From the NCBI GenBank assembly GCA_029339195.1, contig JAPTJF010000219.1:34136-98135 (forward strand): a stretch of DNA of 64,000 nt. The letters run 5' to 3'. Shown here in pieces: positions 31,104-43,463 of the stretch. This DNA comes from Micractinium sp. NFX-FRZ (taxonomy: Eukaryota; Chlorophyta; Trebouxiophyceae; Chlorellales; Chlorellaceae). The notes under the pieces are model-generated. The model saw only the letters and a program-made list of their open reading frames with translations. It did not search any database and had not been told where the DNA came from. Both the position numbers and the translations under genes were made by a program. Every line of letters starts with the position of its first letter. Position 1 is the first letter of the stretch.

Positions 31104-34100
31104 TCACACCGCATCGTCCGGCGCCACCCGGTTGCCGCCTGGCATGCAGCTGGCAGCTGCCGTGAAGCTGTTGTCCGCGCTGCGCTGCATCGCATGTACC
31201 GCCAGGTCGGTGGACGTTGCGCTGGACCGCCCACTGGCCGTGCTGTAGCCCCCCCGTATGCTGCCGGTGCGGCTGCCCCGCAGGCTGGCCCGCATGCCGT
31301 TGATGTTGGCCTGCAGCGCATTGCCCAGCCGGTTCAGTATCCCGCCGCCGGCAGGCACCGCGCCGCTGCCGCTGTGGGCGCGCCCAGTGCCCAAGCTGGC
31401 CCCGCTGTGGTCACGCTGCGCCATCCCAGCGGGCGGCGTGCCCTGGCTGCCCGCAAACAAAGAGGCGCGGCTGCCGCTGTTGGCTGAGACCAGGCGGTCC
31501 AGCTGCAGGGAGAGACAGGGAAAGAGGGAGGGAGGGAGATGGGGCAGGGAAGTGTGTGAGATGGGCAGTACTGGGGTACGCCTGCCGCTGTTGTTCCACA
31601 ACAGGCGGTCTGGCCAAGGCATCCCGCACCGTCCCCGCTTGAAACCAACCACACGCGCATCCCCTCACTGCAGCTGGCTTGTGTTTGCCCACCTGGTGCT
31701 TGCGACGGGACGGCACGTCTAAATACACTTCACTGCTCTTGTACTCGTGTCCCCCCACCCGGCCCCTCACTCATCTGTTGCATTTCAACAACCCCACCTG
31801 GTGCTTGCGACGGGACAGTATGTCCTTGTACTTGGTCTGGAAGTCGCGCAGCCGCTTGTCCGCCTTGGCCTGAACAGGTGTTGGGAACATTGGGGTGTGA
31901 TTGAGTCTCAAGAAAACGGGGTTTACACACCGGGGGAAGCGGCAGAGGAACGAGTCACGGATGAGGCTGCCAGCCTTGCTTGCCCTGCAAGGCACAGGTG
32001 ACGGTGAAGCTTTCCGTGCGGCTCACTGACGCCCCTGCAAGCAGACGCCGCACACTGACCAGCCGAGGCTGCAGGTGTGTTGCGAAGTGCTTGCAAGCGA
32101 GTGAAGAGCATGCTGCCCCCCCTCCTCACCAGCTCCTCGTTGCGGCGGTCGGTGGTGAGGAGGTCGGGCGACCCCGGCATGCTGCCGCTCGCCAGCTCAG
32201 CACACAGTTCGTCCTGCTCAAGAGGGGGCGGGAGTTTGGGGGGAGGGGGAAGAACATGGCGCGTAGTCGGTTTGACGCCCGGGTACAAGGTTGTCCACTG
32301 CCCACTGAACGGTGGCACACATTAGTGTACCGCACCAGGTTAGCCTGTGCCGCCTACTGTGGGTCCCAATGGAGGGCAGGGGCAGTTTCCAATACGCACA
32401 AGAACACGATGCCACGGCATGAACCTGGCCGGGCCAGCAGGGCATCAGGGGCTGGAGAGCATGCATGCAGGCTGATCAGTTTGTGACACACCTGCCAAAA
32501 GTGCCGGTTGGCCATGAGGTGGTCCACGACCTCGCCCAGCTCTGGGAAGATCTTGTATACCTGCAGGTGGTTTCAAGAGCAGGCAGGGGAAGAAGTAGTG
32601 AAGTGGGCGTCAGTGGGGGGCTGGCAAGAGCAGCATGGCGTCACCGCCAGTGGGAGCGCCCCACTCGCACCCATTGTCAGCCATCAGCCAAACGCAACGT
32701 CTCCCCCCAACAAAGAAGCTCACAAACGATCAACCTGGTTGCCCGCACACCGCCGCATCCACCAAGAGCGAGAACCAACCCACAACCGACCGACCTGGGC
32801 ATAGATGGGCGCCACCACAAACTCGATAAAGTTGATTTGGCTGCCCGGCCGGCTGGTCTTGTGGCGGTCGCACATGGGGCTGCGGGCGCCCGGGGGAGGG
32901 GTGGGGCAGGAGGACACGTGGTGGCCATATGTTTGGTAATGAACATGCACCGGACATGGCAATGCTTGAGAAAGTCACGTGGTCTTGCAACGGCTGCACA
33001 TGGGCAGGCCTGCCGCACGCTCCCGGCTGACCTTGGCCTGCCCTGCCCACATTCATCTGTTTCAACCACACCCATGCTTGCAGTGAAATGTCACGCCCCG
33101 CGCCCCTCACACCCACCTGATGGGCAGCCCCGCGGCCCGCTCCCGGTCTCCCTGCTCAAAGAACTCTCCCAGCACGCGGTCAGACCACCTGCACGGCCAG
33201 GCGAAGATCAATACGTTGGGTCGCTTAAATCGTCGCTTCTTGAACGCGTTGCCCTCCAACCAGCCTCCCCCCTCGCTCGCAAGCTAGGTTGGCACTGCAG
33301 ATGCCCTTCCGCAGCACAAATGTGCTTATTGTGTGCACGGGACAGAGGACTTTGTGCTGCAGTGTGGCCGCTTGGTACTGCTCGCCACCTGCCCACCCGG
33401 CTGCCGCCAGCTGGCACGCGCTCACTCACTTTTCGGCGATGGAGGTGGGCTTGACCGGGTTGGAGATGTCGGCGCAATGCAGCAGCAGGTTGAGCAGCAG
33501 CTGGCGCTCCTCTGCGCTGTCAAACAGGCGGGGCAGGCTGTCCCTGCAGAAAGCGGAAGTACGGGGCAAGGTGTGGTGGGTTGTTGCAGCAGCAGCAGGC
33601 TGAGCAACAGCTGCAGGCAACATGCGTACTCCTTGTTGCACTTCTTCCTGCTCCTTGTTGATCCCTTTATTTAAAAAAACACCCTTGCGCGCAGCCCCTG
33701 GCACTGCGAAATGTCCTGTGGGCCCCCCCCTGGCGCAGCGCACGGTGGCGCTTACGCACCGCCTACCACCTCAGTCACACCGCCCTCCTCCCCCTTCCCC
33801 GCCCCTGCCCACCTGGGCAGCCCCTGGCGCAGCGCCCTGTGGTGTGCGTGGATGGTGGATGCGTGCAGCTCGTAAAACACCTCCAGGCGGGACACCATTG
33901 GGAAGTGGTGCACCATGTCCGTCGCCAGCACCGCGTTGATCACCGCCTTGCGCACCTGCGGCGTGTGGGGCAGAAAGGGGGACGGATGTGTGTGCTGGGG
34001 TGGCGAGAGCATGTGAAAGTGGCGCAAGTCGTATTCTGACAAATGCAGCTTTCTGAAACATCCGACAGCACTTTGTACAGGCACGGCAGAGCCAAATTGC

Positions 34101-37100
34101 GTGGACAATGGCAGCCGAGGTTACCACAGCGCGCGGCACAACAGCTGGCCCTGCCTGTGCAGGTCCCCTCCCGCACACCGCCCAGCTCAGCAACCCGCTC
34201 CATCCCACGCTCGCCATGGGCAGGGTCCCGCCTGTCACACACTCGTCACCTCACCCCACCCCGGCCCCTCCATGCACACACCCTCACGCACCTCCTTCCA
34301 CTGGGCAGGCGTCAGCCTTGCAAAGATGTTGAGGTGCGGCTTGGCCAGCATGAGGCCGTACAGGCAGGCCACGTGGCGGTTCTCCAGCACTGCACAGCGC
34401 GCACAGCATGGGGACAACAGGCATGTCAGGCTTGGCGTCACCCATGCCGACATACATACGCCGCCAGTCTGCCCGGCCCCCTCCTGCTCCCCAAATCTCA
34501 CCCAGCCACGAAGGGGACATACACGCTCTGTACCACGCCATGCACCCACCACGCACGTCCCAACCAATCCATCCCAACCCAAGCTGCCAACCTGGGGCGC
34601 GGGCAGCCACAGCCCGAGCAAGCACCCCGGCTTCTTCTTCAGAGCAGCCATTCCCGGACTCACCCGAATTGTCGTTGTATGTGGTGGCCAGAGGATCGCG
34701 CGTGTTCACCAAAAAGGCGTTGTTCAGGCCTGCAGCAGCAGAACAGCTTGTTTATGCTACGGTTACTCTCCCGGAAATGCATGAACCTGCTCCAACATTC
34801 CGACGACAAGGGAAGGGTTGTTCAGGCCTGCATGTTCAGGGTGCGGCTTTGGCAGAGGGATGCAGGGGCGGTGCCACCCCTGCGTCTTCAAATCGAGGGC
34901 GGCATCAACACGGTCACTGCGGTACCGCTGCCAGCTCAGCGCCGGCACAGCTCACCTGGGTGGTCCAGCTTGCAGGTCACGGGTGCAGCCCCTTGATTAA
35001 CTTTACCAAACTTGGATGTTCATCCTGCCATGGCACATCATGCATTCATGCCCCTCCCTCCCCACAACAGGACCCAGGTTTGTGCCCTTGCTCACCCGGG
35101 TGGTCCAGGTCGTGGCTGATGGCTGCCACCATGAGGGCAAAGCGCTCCATGTCGGACAGGGACACCTTGTGGCCCACGCGCCTGCGGGAGAAGCAAACAA
35201 GTGCATAGCATTCACTGTTGGTTGCACTTGAGGAGGGAAGGAGTGCAGCACGCAATGCCTGACAGAGACCCTGCGGTACGGTGCGTTGTCAAGCATTGCC
35301 GGCCTGTCCTCCGGCTTGGACAAACTGTTGACAAGATGTCTGAGCTCAAGGACAGTATCCCCACCCCACGCCTCCCCGCTTCAATCAACACACATCAATC
35401 AGCAGGACCCTTGTGGGTGCATGCCTCACACGCACCCCCCCTTCCCCCCCCTCTCTCACTTGATGAACATGAAGGTGGTGTGTGTGACGTCCATGCAGTG
35501 CTGGAAGTTGTGGTAGGTGACGGGGCGGTAGATGGTGGTGACCTGCGGGATGGACGGGGGGCAGGTGAGCGGGAGGCACAGGCGTGGTGTAGGGTGGGTT
35601 GATTTATGCGAAGTGAAGTGAAGGTGCAGGACAATCGCAGGGGAACAGGAGTGAACTCCTTGCATCAGCACCCCATTCACGCCTGCACCCCGAACCACAT
35701 CCCACAGGTTCAGATGACCCGCTTCAAGCACAAAGTCAGGTAGGCACCACCCCAGCGTCCACCCCTTGCAGCGGCCCAGCGCACCAACCCAGCACCTCAC
35801 CTCGTCCACAAAGGCCCACAGTGTGGCCACGTCCACAAAGCCATCGGGCTCGCCGCCCTGGTCTGGGTCGCTGTCGTCGCCGCTACAGGGAGGACGGCGG
35901 TGACATGGCGATCCAGTGCGTAAGAATCAAGGGAGCAACCCACCGCCTTGTGGCTCGGGTTGTTCAATGCATTCAATCCCCCTGGCCGAGCACACTGGCA
36001 TTGCCGCTTGCGGAGATGGGGTGGGTTGGGTGGGATTTTGGGATGACTTTCCTGCAACTGACGCAGCTTAACCAAAGCCCTTGCACCCACCCAAAGGCGC
36101 CAGCTCAACACGGCAGTCAACCACACTTGAAGCGACCCCTGAAGAGACGAAAAACAAAATTGGCATGGCGTGCACCCACCTGAAGAAGGCCAGGTCCAGC
36201 TCCAGGAACATGGCCACCATGTAGGCGGGCAGCAGGGGGCGGGGCACGCCCAGGGCGTCAAAGCTGCACACCCAAGGGGAGCAGGGTGCAAGGAGGGGCA
36301 AGGGCGACGGAAGGTTGTTAGAAAAGGGGGGACCAGGGGGCCGGTGCACTGCTTGTCCATGCAAGCTGCACCGGTACTGGAGCAAGAGAAGCAGCGCGCG
36401 TAAGCGGGAAACAGCGGGGGAGGAGGAGGCAGGGCTGGCGGGCAAGGATTGGGAACAGCGAGCAGCAAGCCACAGGCGCAGCCAACCATAGCCACCCGAG
36501 TGGTGCGCGCTTGCGGCAGTGCGCCCACCCAGCTTCCGCCCAGCTTCCCGGCAGTACCTGAAGCTGTGCAGGTAGTCGAGGTCCACCTGGGACAGCAGCT
36601 GCATCTGAGTGTCTGTCAGGCAGCTGCCGCTGTAATCCCCCCACGCTTCCACGCCCGTGCGGGCTTCGCCCCGCTGCTGCGCCTGCCCCGCCAGCGCAAG
36701 CACCATGTCAGCCACGGCGGCCGCATCTGAATCAGCAGACATCAGCTGCGTGCCAGCGGGGGTGGCGCCAGCCTGCCCCGGTTTGAGGCCCGCCGGCACC
36801 CCGCTGCCCGCGCGCCCCAGGCCGCCTGCGCCGCCGCCGCCGCCGCTGCTGGCTGCTGGGCCGCCCGCCTCGCCATGGGGCATGTGGGGCGGGGGGTGCG
36901 CATCCATCGACCCACTGGNNNNNNNNNNGGCGCCTTCTCGGCCGCCGCCGCCTGCTGCTGCTGCAGCAGCAGCTGCGGCTGCTGCATCGACTCTGACATG
37001 CGGCCCAGCCGCGACTGGCGCGGCCCCGAGGCACGCGCCGGCGCGCCTGGCGACGCCTGCCGCCCCGTCGCCACAGAGGTGCCCGGCGACGGCCCCCGGC

Positions 37101-40100
37101 CGGCGCGCAGGGCCGGCAGCGCTGCCATGGCACCCCCCTTGGGCGTGGAGCCCCCTCCGCTGGTGCTCTTGGACCCCCGCATGCGCCCGCCTCCAGGGCC
37201 GCCGCTGCCGCCGCGTGGGCCGCCGCTCACAACCTCCTCCGACCCGGGGCCAGCCACCATGGTTGCTAGCCACTCCTTGGTGGACTGGTCGGCGTGCTGC
37301 AATCAAGGGGGGGAGGGCAGGGCAGGGCGGGGCGGGGCACAGGGCCAGGGCTGTAAGAAATTTTGGTTTGGCATTGCCAGAACCCTGCAATCATACCGTG
37401 GCAATCTGCTTCACTGCCCTGATCCCCACCGCCTCCTGCAACTTCCCACTTCCCCTTTTCTTCTCCATCCTTCCCCAAACATGTCCCCTCTCATTGAGAC
37501 AGCATCTCGTCATCCACCCACCCAGCATGGTCAACCTCTTCCTTGTGTTGTTGAGATCCACCCACCCCTGCTGCAGGCCACTCTCCCCCACCACCACCTC
37601 CCTCCCCCCAAACCCCTGCCACCACACCTCCCTTCCTTCCCCCAAACCCTACCACGTCATTTCCCATTCACCGTGGCCATCTTCTTGACCGTGTTCAGCC
37701 CCACCCCTCCGGTAGAGGTGTACTGCTCCAGGATGCGTGACATTTTCTCCACGGCTGCAGGCAGCAAGGGGACACAAGAGAGGTCACGTGTACTGCAGGC
37801 GGCTGGGAGTGTGAAAGTGTACTGCTCCACAATGCCTGACAGCTTTCCCACGGCTCTCAACAGCGGGACACACCAGGGCGTTGAATAAAGGTTCTTGTTG
37901 TGTGCTTGTAACATGCGAAACATGACACAGATTGGCAGGAGCGACAGAGAGGTGCAGGTGCAGTGGCAGGCCTGGGCATGGCAGGAGGGAGGTGCTGCCG
38001 CCCCGGGCCCAACCCCAGGCCAGGCAATGCCCCACGCGAGCTTGCCCACCTGCTTCGATGGTGTGCATGTCCATGTTGTCCTCCTTCTTGCCACGCAGGC
38101 TGGTGGGGCCCCCGCTCTGGTGCGCCCCCTTCTGCCCCCCCTGCACCGGGCCGTGGGGTGTGACATGTCAGCACAACAACAAGGCTGGGCGGAGACGTTC
38201 GCCACAGTAGGTGCGCACTTTACAGCATCACAGCCGCGGCAGCTGCAACCCCCACATTGCGGCGGCCCCCGGTGCAACCCCCCTCCCCACCTCCCCCGCC
38301 TGTCAAGCCGTTCTGCATGGTGTGTGCGCCCTCACCTCTGGACCAAGCGCCGCCACCACCTGGGCTGCGTTGGTTCGGATGGTGTTGAAGATGCGGTCCA
38401 GGGGCTGGACCAGCATCTGCAGTGCGGGGCACAGCAGGCACAGCAGGGAGGTGGCGTGGTCACAGCACGGGCACAGCGGGACAAAGGAGACCGTCGGAGG
38501 TGGTCCCGGCGGGGCGCAGCATGGCACGGTGCATGATGCCCGGCGATGCGACCCAAGGATCCAGGGATTTAAGGATTCAGGGATTTGAGTGACAAAGGAT
38601 GCGACCAGCATTTGCGGTGTACTGTTGCTCCATGCGGCACAGCATGGGCAGCATGAGAAAGACCAACAGCAGCGCGCACCCAGCTGCACAGGGGCAAGGA
38701 AGGCAAACAGCCCCAAACACGGGCACACCTGGAAGATGGTCCAGTTGAGCAGCACCACGAAAGAGAGCAGCATGACGATGACCATCAGGGCCAGCAGCAT
38801 GTTGTACCGCGCCCTCAAATGGTTGGCGTGCTCCACAGTCACCGCCAGGTGCACCAGAGGCTGGGGGGACGTGCCATTCAGGGGCATGCTGCCTGGTGGC
38901 AGCGGGGGGGCTGTGCCGTGATTGAGGTCGAGCCTGCGGTGGCGGGGGGTGGGAGGGCAGGAAAATGCGGGGGTGATCAAGGCGAGGGAAGTGGTGGGCG
39001 GGGCGTTGAAGGGGGCATGCCGCCTGGTGCAGCGGCCGAGGGGCCTGAAAGAGCCCCAAACACAGCTGTCCTGTTTACACAGGAATTTACATGCGTGAAG
39101 ACCTGCCCACCTGTCTGTGCTGCGCCGCGTCCAGCCGCCGTTCAGCTCCGTCCAATCCCAGCTGCCCACGCCGGCGACGTCCAGCAGCATGGGCAGTTGC
39201 TGCATTTGGTAATGGGGGGGGGGCAGTGGGTTGTGTGAGCTGATGTGGTGGCATGGTCCGTGTCGAGGGTGGCAGAGGGTGCATCACTGCACTGTTAAAT
39301 GCATGCTTGTGCATGCAACAGGAGCTTCTTGCTCAGCATGCCTTGCCCTGCGGGGTGCCATCCTGCACAAGCTCGCACCCATCACACATGTCCATCGCCG
39401 GCCCTGGGCACCCTTCCACCCCCGCCTGCATCGCTCTTCCATGCCCCGCTTTGCCCAGCACACCTTGCCCTGCAGGGTGGTGTCTGAGAACGCCAGCATG
39501 GCGTCGATGGTGGGCTGGAGCTGCAGGGACATCGGGCAGGAGCGGGAGGGCGGACAGGTGTTCGCGGTGAGATCAGAAGGCGCCTGGGTGGCGCGTAAGC
39601 TCTGGCAGCGGGCAGTGGGTGGCCTGGGTGGGTGGCACGGGCGGGGGGTGCATGTGCGGGAGGAACCAAGGTACCACTCAACAGACAATGGCGCACCCGC
39701 GTCTGCTGCACTGTTCACACAGCGTGGCATATGCAGCTATTGCAACCCGCTGGACGTGTTATGGCAGCCCAGCTGACAAGCAGCACCGCCGCATGCCACC
39801 CAATACGCACCATGTGCAGCATCTTTACCTCCCCGGCATCCCGACCTGCACACCTTAAGCCTCCCTCCCCATCCTGCCCAGTACCCTATGCGCTGACTCA
39901 GATCCCACCCACCTCCCACCCAGCCACCCCCATCCGCATGCCCCTGCCACGCGCGCACGCACCTGCGCCGCGCTGGCCCCCGCAGCCGCTGCGGCCGCCA
40001 GGGCTGCCGCAAAGGCGTCCAGCCCCTCGCTGCCCCCGCTGTTCAGGTCTGCCCCCACCAGCAGGGAGGTGCCCACCACGGTGCCTATCACCACCAGCGC

Positions 40101-42631
40101 GACTTGCGTGGTGGTCACGACTGCAAGGAGGGAGGGGTGCGGTGACCAGGACAGGGAGCTAGGGTCAAGCAGGGGCTGGGCACTGGGCCCGGGGACAGGA
40201 CGGGAGCCAGCGCAGGACGGCAGCACCAGTGGCAGCAGTAGTGGCAGCGCCAGCAGTGGCAGCACAGCAGCAGCAGTGGCATCAGCATCAGCAGCAGCAT
40301 TAGCAGCAGTGGCAGCGCAGCAGCAGCAGTGGCATCAGCAGCAGCAGCAGCATTGGCAGCAGTGGCAGCGCAGCAGCAGCAGTGGCATCAGCAGCAGCAG
40401 CAGCATTAGCAGCAGTGGCAGCGCAGCAGCAGCAGCGCCGCCTCAGCTGCCACCTCAGCTGCCACCTCGGCTCACCCCCGATCTTCTTCCCAATGTTGCT
40501 CGGCTCCAGCTGGTCGCTCTCGTCTGCTTCCATGACTGCCGCGGCCTTGCTCTTCCGCTGCTGGTCCCACTGCAACAGGGAAGGCGGAAGCAAAACCAGT
40601 TGAAGTTCAGGCTGGCTCGACACGGTGGGAAGGGGTGCAGCCGGGATGCCGTGCAGCCGGGACGCAGTGCAGCCGGGATGCAGTGCAGGCGGCAAGGCCA
40701 GTGCAAGGTACCAGCTCCACAGTCGTCGCAGGTTTGCGCCTGCACTACGCGACGCTGCACCCACCGCGGCGCCTCAGGAGCAAGAGGACCCCACGTTCCC
40801 AACAGGCCCTGGCTCGCACCCACCCACGGTGCCACCCTGCACCCAGCATATCACTCCAACTTCACAGCACGCCAAAGGGCCAGCCTTCTTCAATCGTCTT
40901 CTACGTGTCAAGTCCACGCAGCTAATCCACCTCACCCCACACCTGCGGTGCTGGTTGCACTAGGTAAAACCACTACGAGAGCCGCCCAGCACCCACCTGC
41001 CGAATCTTCCACACCAGAATGTCCACGACGGATGCCACCCGCACGAGGCGGAGCACGCGGACGGCCCTGGCTGCGTCGCTGGTGGTGCCGTCGGCGCGCA
41101 GGCCCAGGGCATCGGTGAACCAGGTGATGGCAAAGAGCATAGAGACGTTGGACAGCACGTCAAGGGCAATGCCCAGCCACAGCACGTGAGACCTGCGCAT
41201 GGGGGTGGGACAGTGCAAAACAGTTGGGGCGTGGCAAGGAGGGGTTGGGAGGAGGTACGGGTCGCTTCTTCCCAGCGACGGCACAGTCAAAGTTTGTCGG
41301 TCGGCCCGGAGCAGGGCGAATTGCGTATCCCAGCGTCCCGGCTGCCGGCAGCAGCCACCAGATCAGAGCACCCACCTGCAGGTGACGTCAACCAGCGTCT
41401 CTGCTGCAAAGATGACCATGATGGCAATGATGATTCCATTGAGGATGTTGTTGACCGAGTCGGGGGCTGCAGGGGGTGGGGCAGATTCAATGGTGAGCGG
41501 CAGGAGCGGCCGGCAAGTGGCGGCACCTGGCGCCGCTGCTGACGGCAGCCGGGAGGACCGGGGCGGGCTGCACCCGCTGTGGCCAGTGACGACATCTCGG
41601 TATTAGAGCAGAGCGAGCAGCCGAATAGCAGGCCCACGCGGCCTGCCCTTCGCGCACCGGAGATGACGGTGGCGATATCTGGCGCGAAGACGGCGAAGAT
41701 GGTGATCAATAGGATGAAGAAGTTCCAATAGAGCGTGTCGCAGCAAGCGACGATGGCCTGCAGGCGCACGGGAGGGCGACGGCGGTGAGGTGGCGGCATG
41801 AAAATGTCGGAGCATGCCCGGCCGACTCTGCCACAGCAAGTGCCTCCCGAAGCAACAAGCTGAACACATCCTACATGCTGCCCTGCTCCAGATCACCTGC
41901 TGCCATTGCTCGGGCAGGAAGCAGCGGCGGAGGCACGGCAGGCCGCACTTGGTCTTGACCCCTTTTGCCGCCTCTGTCATGGCCGGGTCGGCCGCTATCA
42001 GGCTGTCCCGGTAGTAGCTCTCCCGAGTCACGAACGGACCCATGCCGTAGATGCTGCGGAAATAAGAGGGCGGGATTGGGGGGGAGGACAGGCAGTGGTG
42101 TAGGTGGGAGAGAGGTCGTGGGCGGGAGGGGCAGCAGCACCGGTGAGACTGGGTGAGGCGCGCTGAAGCCTGGCGGAAAGGAGCACAGCTTGCCAGCATG
42201 TGGCCAAGGTCACTTAGGAAACACGTCATGCAACACAACACAGCACAAGAGTGCAAGGTGGGTCAGCCTGCAGGCGGCACGTGGGCAGCAGGGGTGGAAC
42301 AACACGTCCTCGCTGTGCCTCACCTGCGCCGGATGCGACGGCTCGCCCGCTTCAGAAAGCTAATCTTGCTGCCCCCACCCATTGAGCTGGTGGGCCGGCT
42401 GTCCTCCTCGCCGTTGCTGTACCGCCTGTCTCCCAACGGCGCCACGGCATTCGGAGTGGAGCCCGCACTGACGAGCACCTCCACGCCACCGCCGCCGCCG
42501 CCCCCGCCGTCTCCCGCCCGCCCACTCTTCTTGCCCTCGTGCTCCCCCGGCCACTCGGGGTGCGCCGACGGCTGGCCTCGGTCGCTGCTCGACATAGAGC
42601 CCTCCCGGATTGCCCCAAGCGGGTCGTTCAT
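31104..42631 (-). CDS. Voltage-sensor-like membrane domain fused to class I cyclic-nucleotide phosphodiesterase
   Basis: Exons: 42324-42631, 41897-42053, 41658-41757, 41376-41466, 40997-41192, 40476-40569, 39963-40120, 39464-39520, 39111-39199, 38729-38933, 38336-38416, 38050-38140, 37672-37754, 36558-37296 (with a 10-N gap), 36180-36263, 35801-35882, 35460-35542, 35096-35181, 34664-34729, 34292-34389, 33813-33955, 33430-33543, 33117-33188, 32795-32879, 32492-32560, 32130-32213, 31798-31869, 31104-31502. About 1,330 residues. Four helices (about 160-280) look like S1-S4; S4 reads RAVRVLRLVRV, four Arg at every third residue. There is no S5-S6 pore. Two more helices (about 317-340, 458-482) flank a probable outside domain. 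The PDE domain (about 800-1150) has YHNFQH, HDLDHPGLNN (HDxxHxxxxN), HCADISNP and SQINFIEF with the substrate Gln. All metal ligands expected of class I are present. Predicted to hydrolyse cAMP or cGMP at a membrane; control by voltage is inference. Confidence 0.82.
31688..31711 (-). repeat. 24-base perfect echo of phosphodiesterase exon 27 end plus donor
   Basis: Identical to 31793-31816, 105 bases away. It encodes SRRKHQ followed by a GTGGG donor in both copies. Confidence 0.9.
34817..34832 (-). repeat. Echo of phosphodiesterase exon 19 start with acceptor
   Basis: The 16 bases GTTGTTCAGGCCTGCA also span the real acceptor at 34719-34734. Confidence 0.75.
34950..34969 (-). repeat. Echo of phosphodiesterase exon 18 end plus donor
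   Basis: Nearly identical to the exon 18 donor region at 35090-35109; it encodes LDHPG followed by GTGAGC. It sits in the same intron as the exon 19 echo. Confidence 0.8.
36919..36928. other. Assembly gap (10 N) inside phosphodiesterase exon 14
   Basis: Ten Ns within a coding low-complexity stretch. The open frame before the gap and the one after it do not match at the nominal length, so the true gap is not 10 bases. Confidence 0.95.
37812..37861 (-). repeat. Echo of phosphodiesterase exon 13 start
   Basis: AVGKLSGIVEQYTFT against AVEKMSRILEQYTST in the real exon. It lies 99 bases (33 codons) upstream, in frame and open to the real exon. Confidence 0.8.
39330..39357 (-). repeat. Echo of phosphodiesterase exon 8 end plus donor
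   Basis: GCATGCCTTGCCCTGCGGGGTG resembles the exon 8 donor region at 39452-39480, about 120 bases away. Confidence 0.7.
40200..40440. repeat. AGC-rich minisatellite, about 54-base unit
   Basis: Tandem copies mixing GGCAGCGCAGCAGC and GTGGCATCAGCAGC, in the intron between exons 6 and 7 of the phosphodiesterase gene. Confidence 0.85.
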
Positions 42632-43463
42632 CGCTCCCCAGCCCACGGCTGCGCCGACATGCGAATGGGCAAAACGCCACTGCCTCGGAAGGCTGCTCTC
42701 GGGGCTGCAGATCAATTTGCAAGACGACACTATACTCGAGGCGCGGACACCGTGATCGGACGTCAAGGCAAGGCAAGGCCGTGGGGCGGTCAGAGCACCC
42801 AGCCAGGCTGGCGCTGCGCCAGTGCCCCCTGAGTTTCGTCGTCTTCTCGGCTTCCCTGCGGCTCTGCAGGCAGGCAACTACTGTGGAAGCGTCAACTATA
42901 CATCAATTGTGCGTGGGGCAAGTGCCCGGAGTCTGGTGGGGCTGGCTGCCCCTCGCCGCCGACCTTGTTCACCTGTTGCTCACTGGCAGCGTGCTGTTGA
43001 TGTCAACTTCAGATGCCGGCCATGCAGATGAGTCACTCTAATTAGGATGTAGTGATGCATGTTTTCCTTTTTGTATGTACTCACTGGTATCAATCAAAGT
43101 CAACTCTGCACCTTGGTGCCAGCGGAAATTTGCATGCCGACGGCTGGGTCGCCACTCTATTGGCCCCCGCCCTTGTCAGCCCACCTTCCTGGTGCCGCCA
43201 GACCAGGTGATGGTCCAGAAGAAGCTTGTTATCTGACAACGCTGCGGGTAGCACAGAGGAGCGGGGGGTTCTGCAGCATGCCCGTGATGCAGCGCCGCTA
43301 CCTGGCGTCGGCAGCATTCGCCCTGCTGGCGCCGTCGGCCCTTTTCCCCTCGGACGCCCTTTGGCGCTCCTAACCTGCGCTCCGCTCTCTCCGGCACGAT
43401 CCCATCTCCCGCCAGCTCGGCAAGGGTCGGGGACCGAACCGAGCAGGGCGAGCGAAAGACGCA
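42632..43463. other. Divergent intergenic region
   Basis: No gene recognised between the phosphodiesterase start and the plus-strand membrane-protein gene. It presumably holds both promoters. Confidence 0.5.

Noticed and set aside
36068..37390. 440-codon minus-strand open frame read as a separate gene
   Set aside because: It spans an N gap, exon 14 and intron sequence; only the splice-bounded part fits the PDE.
40476..41757. Calling the PDE N-terminus a complete voltage-gated channel
   Set aside because: No S5-pore-S6 follows S4; the next two helices are separated by a probable external domain.
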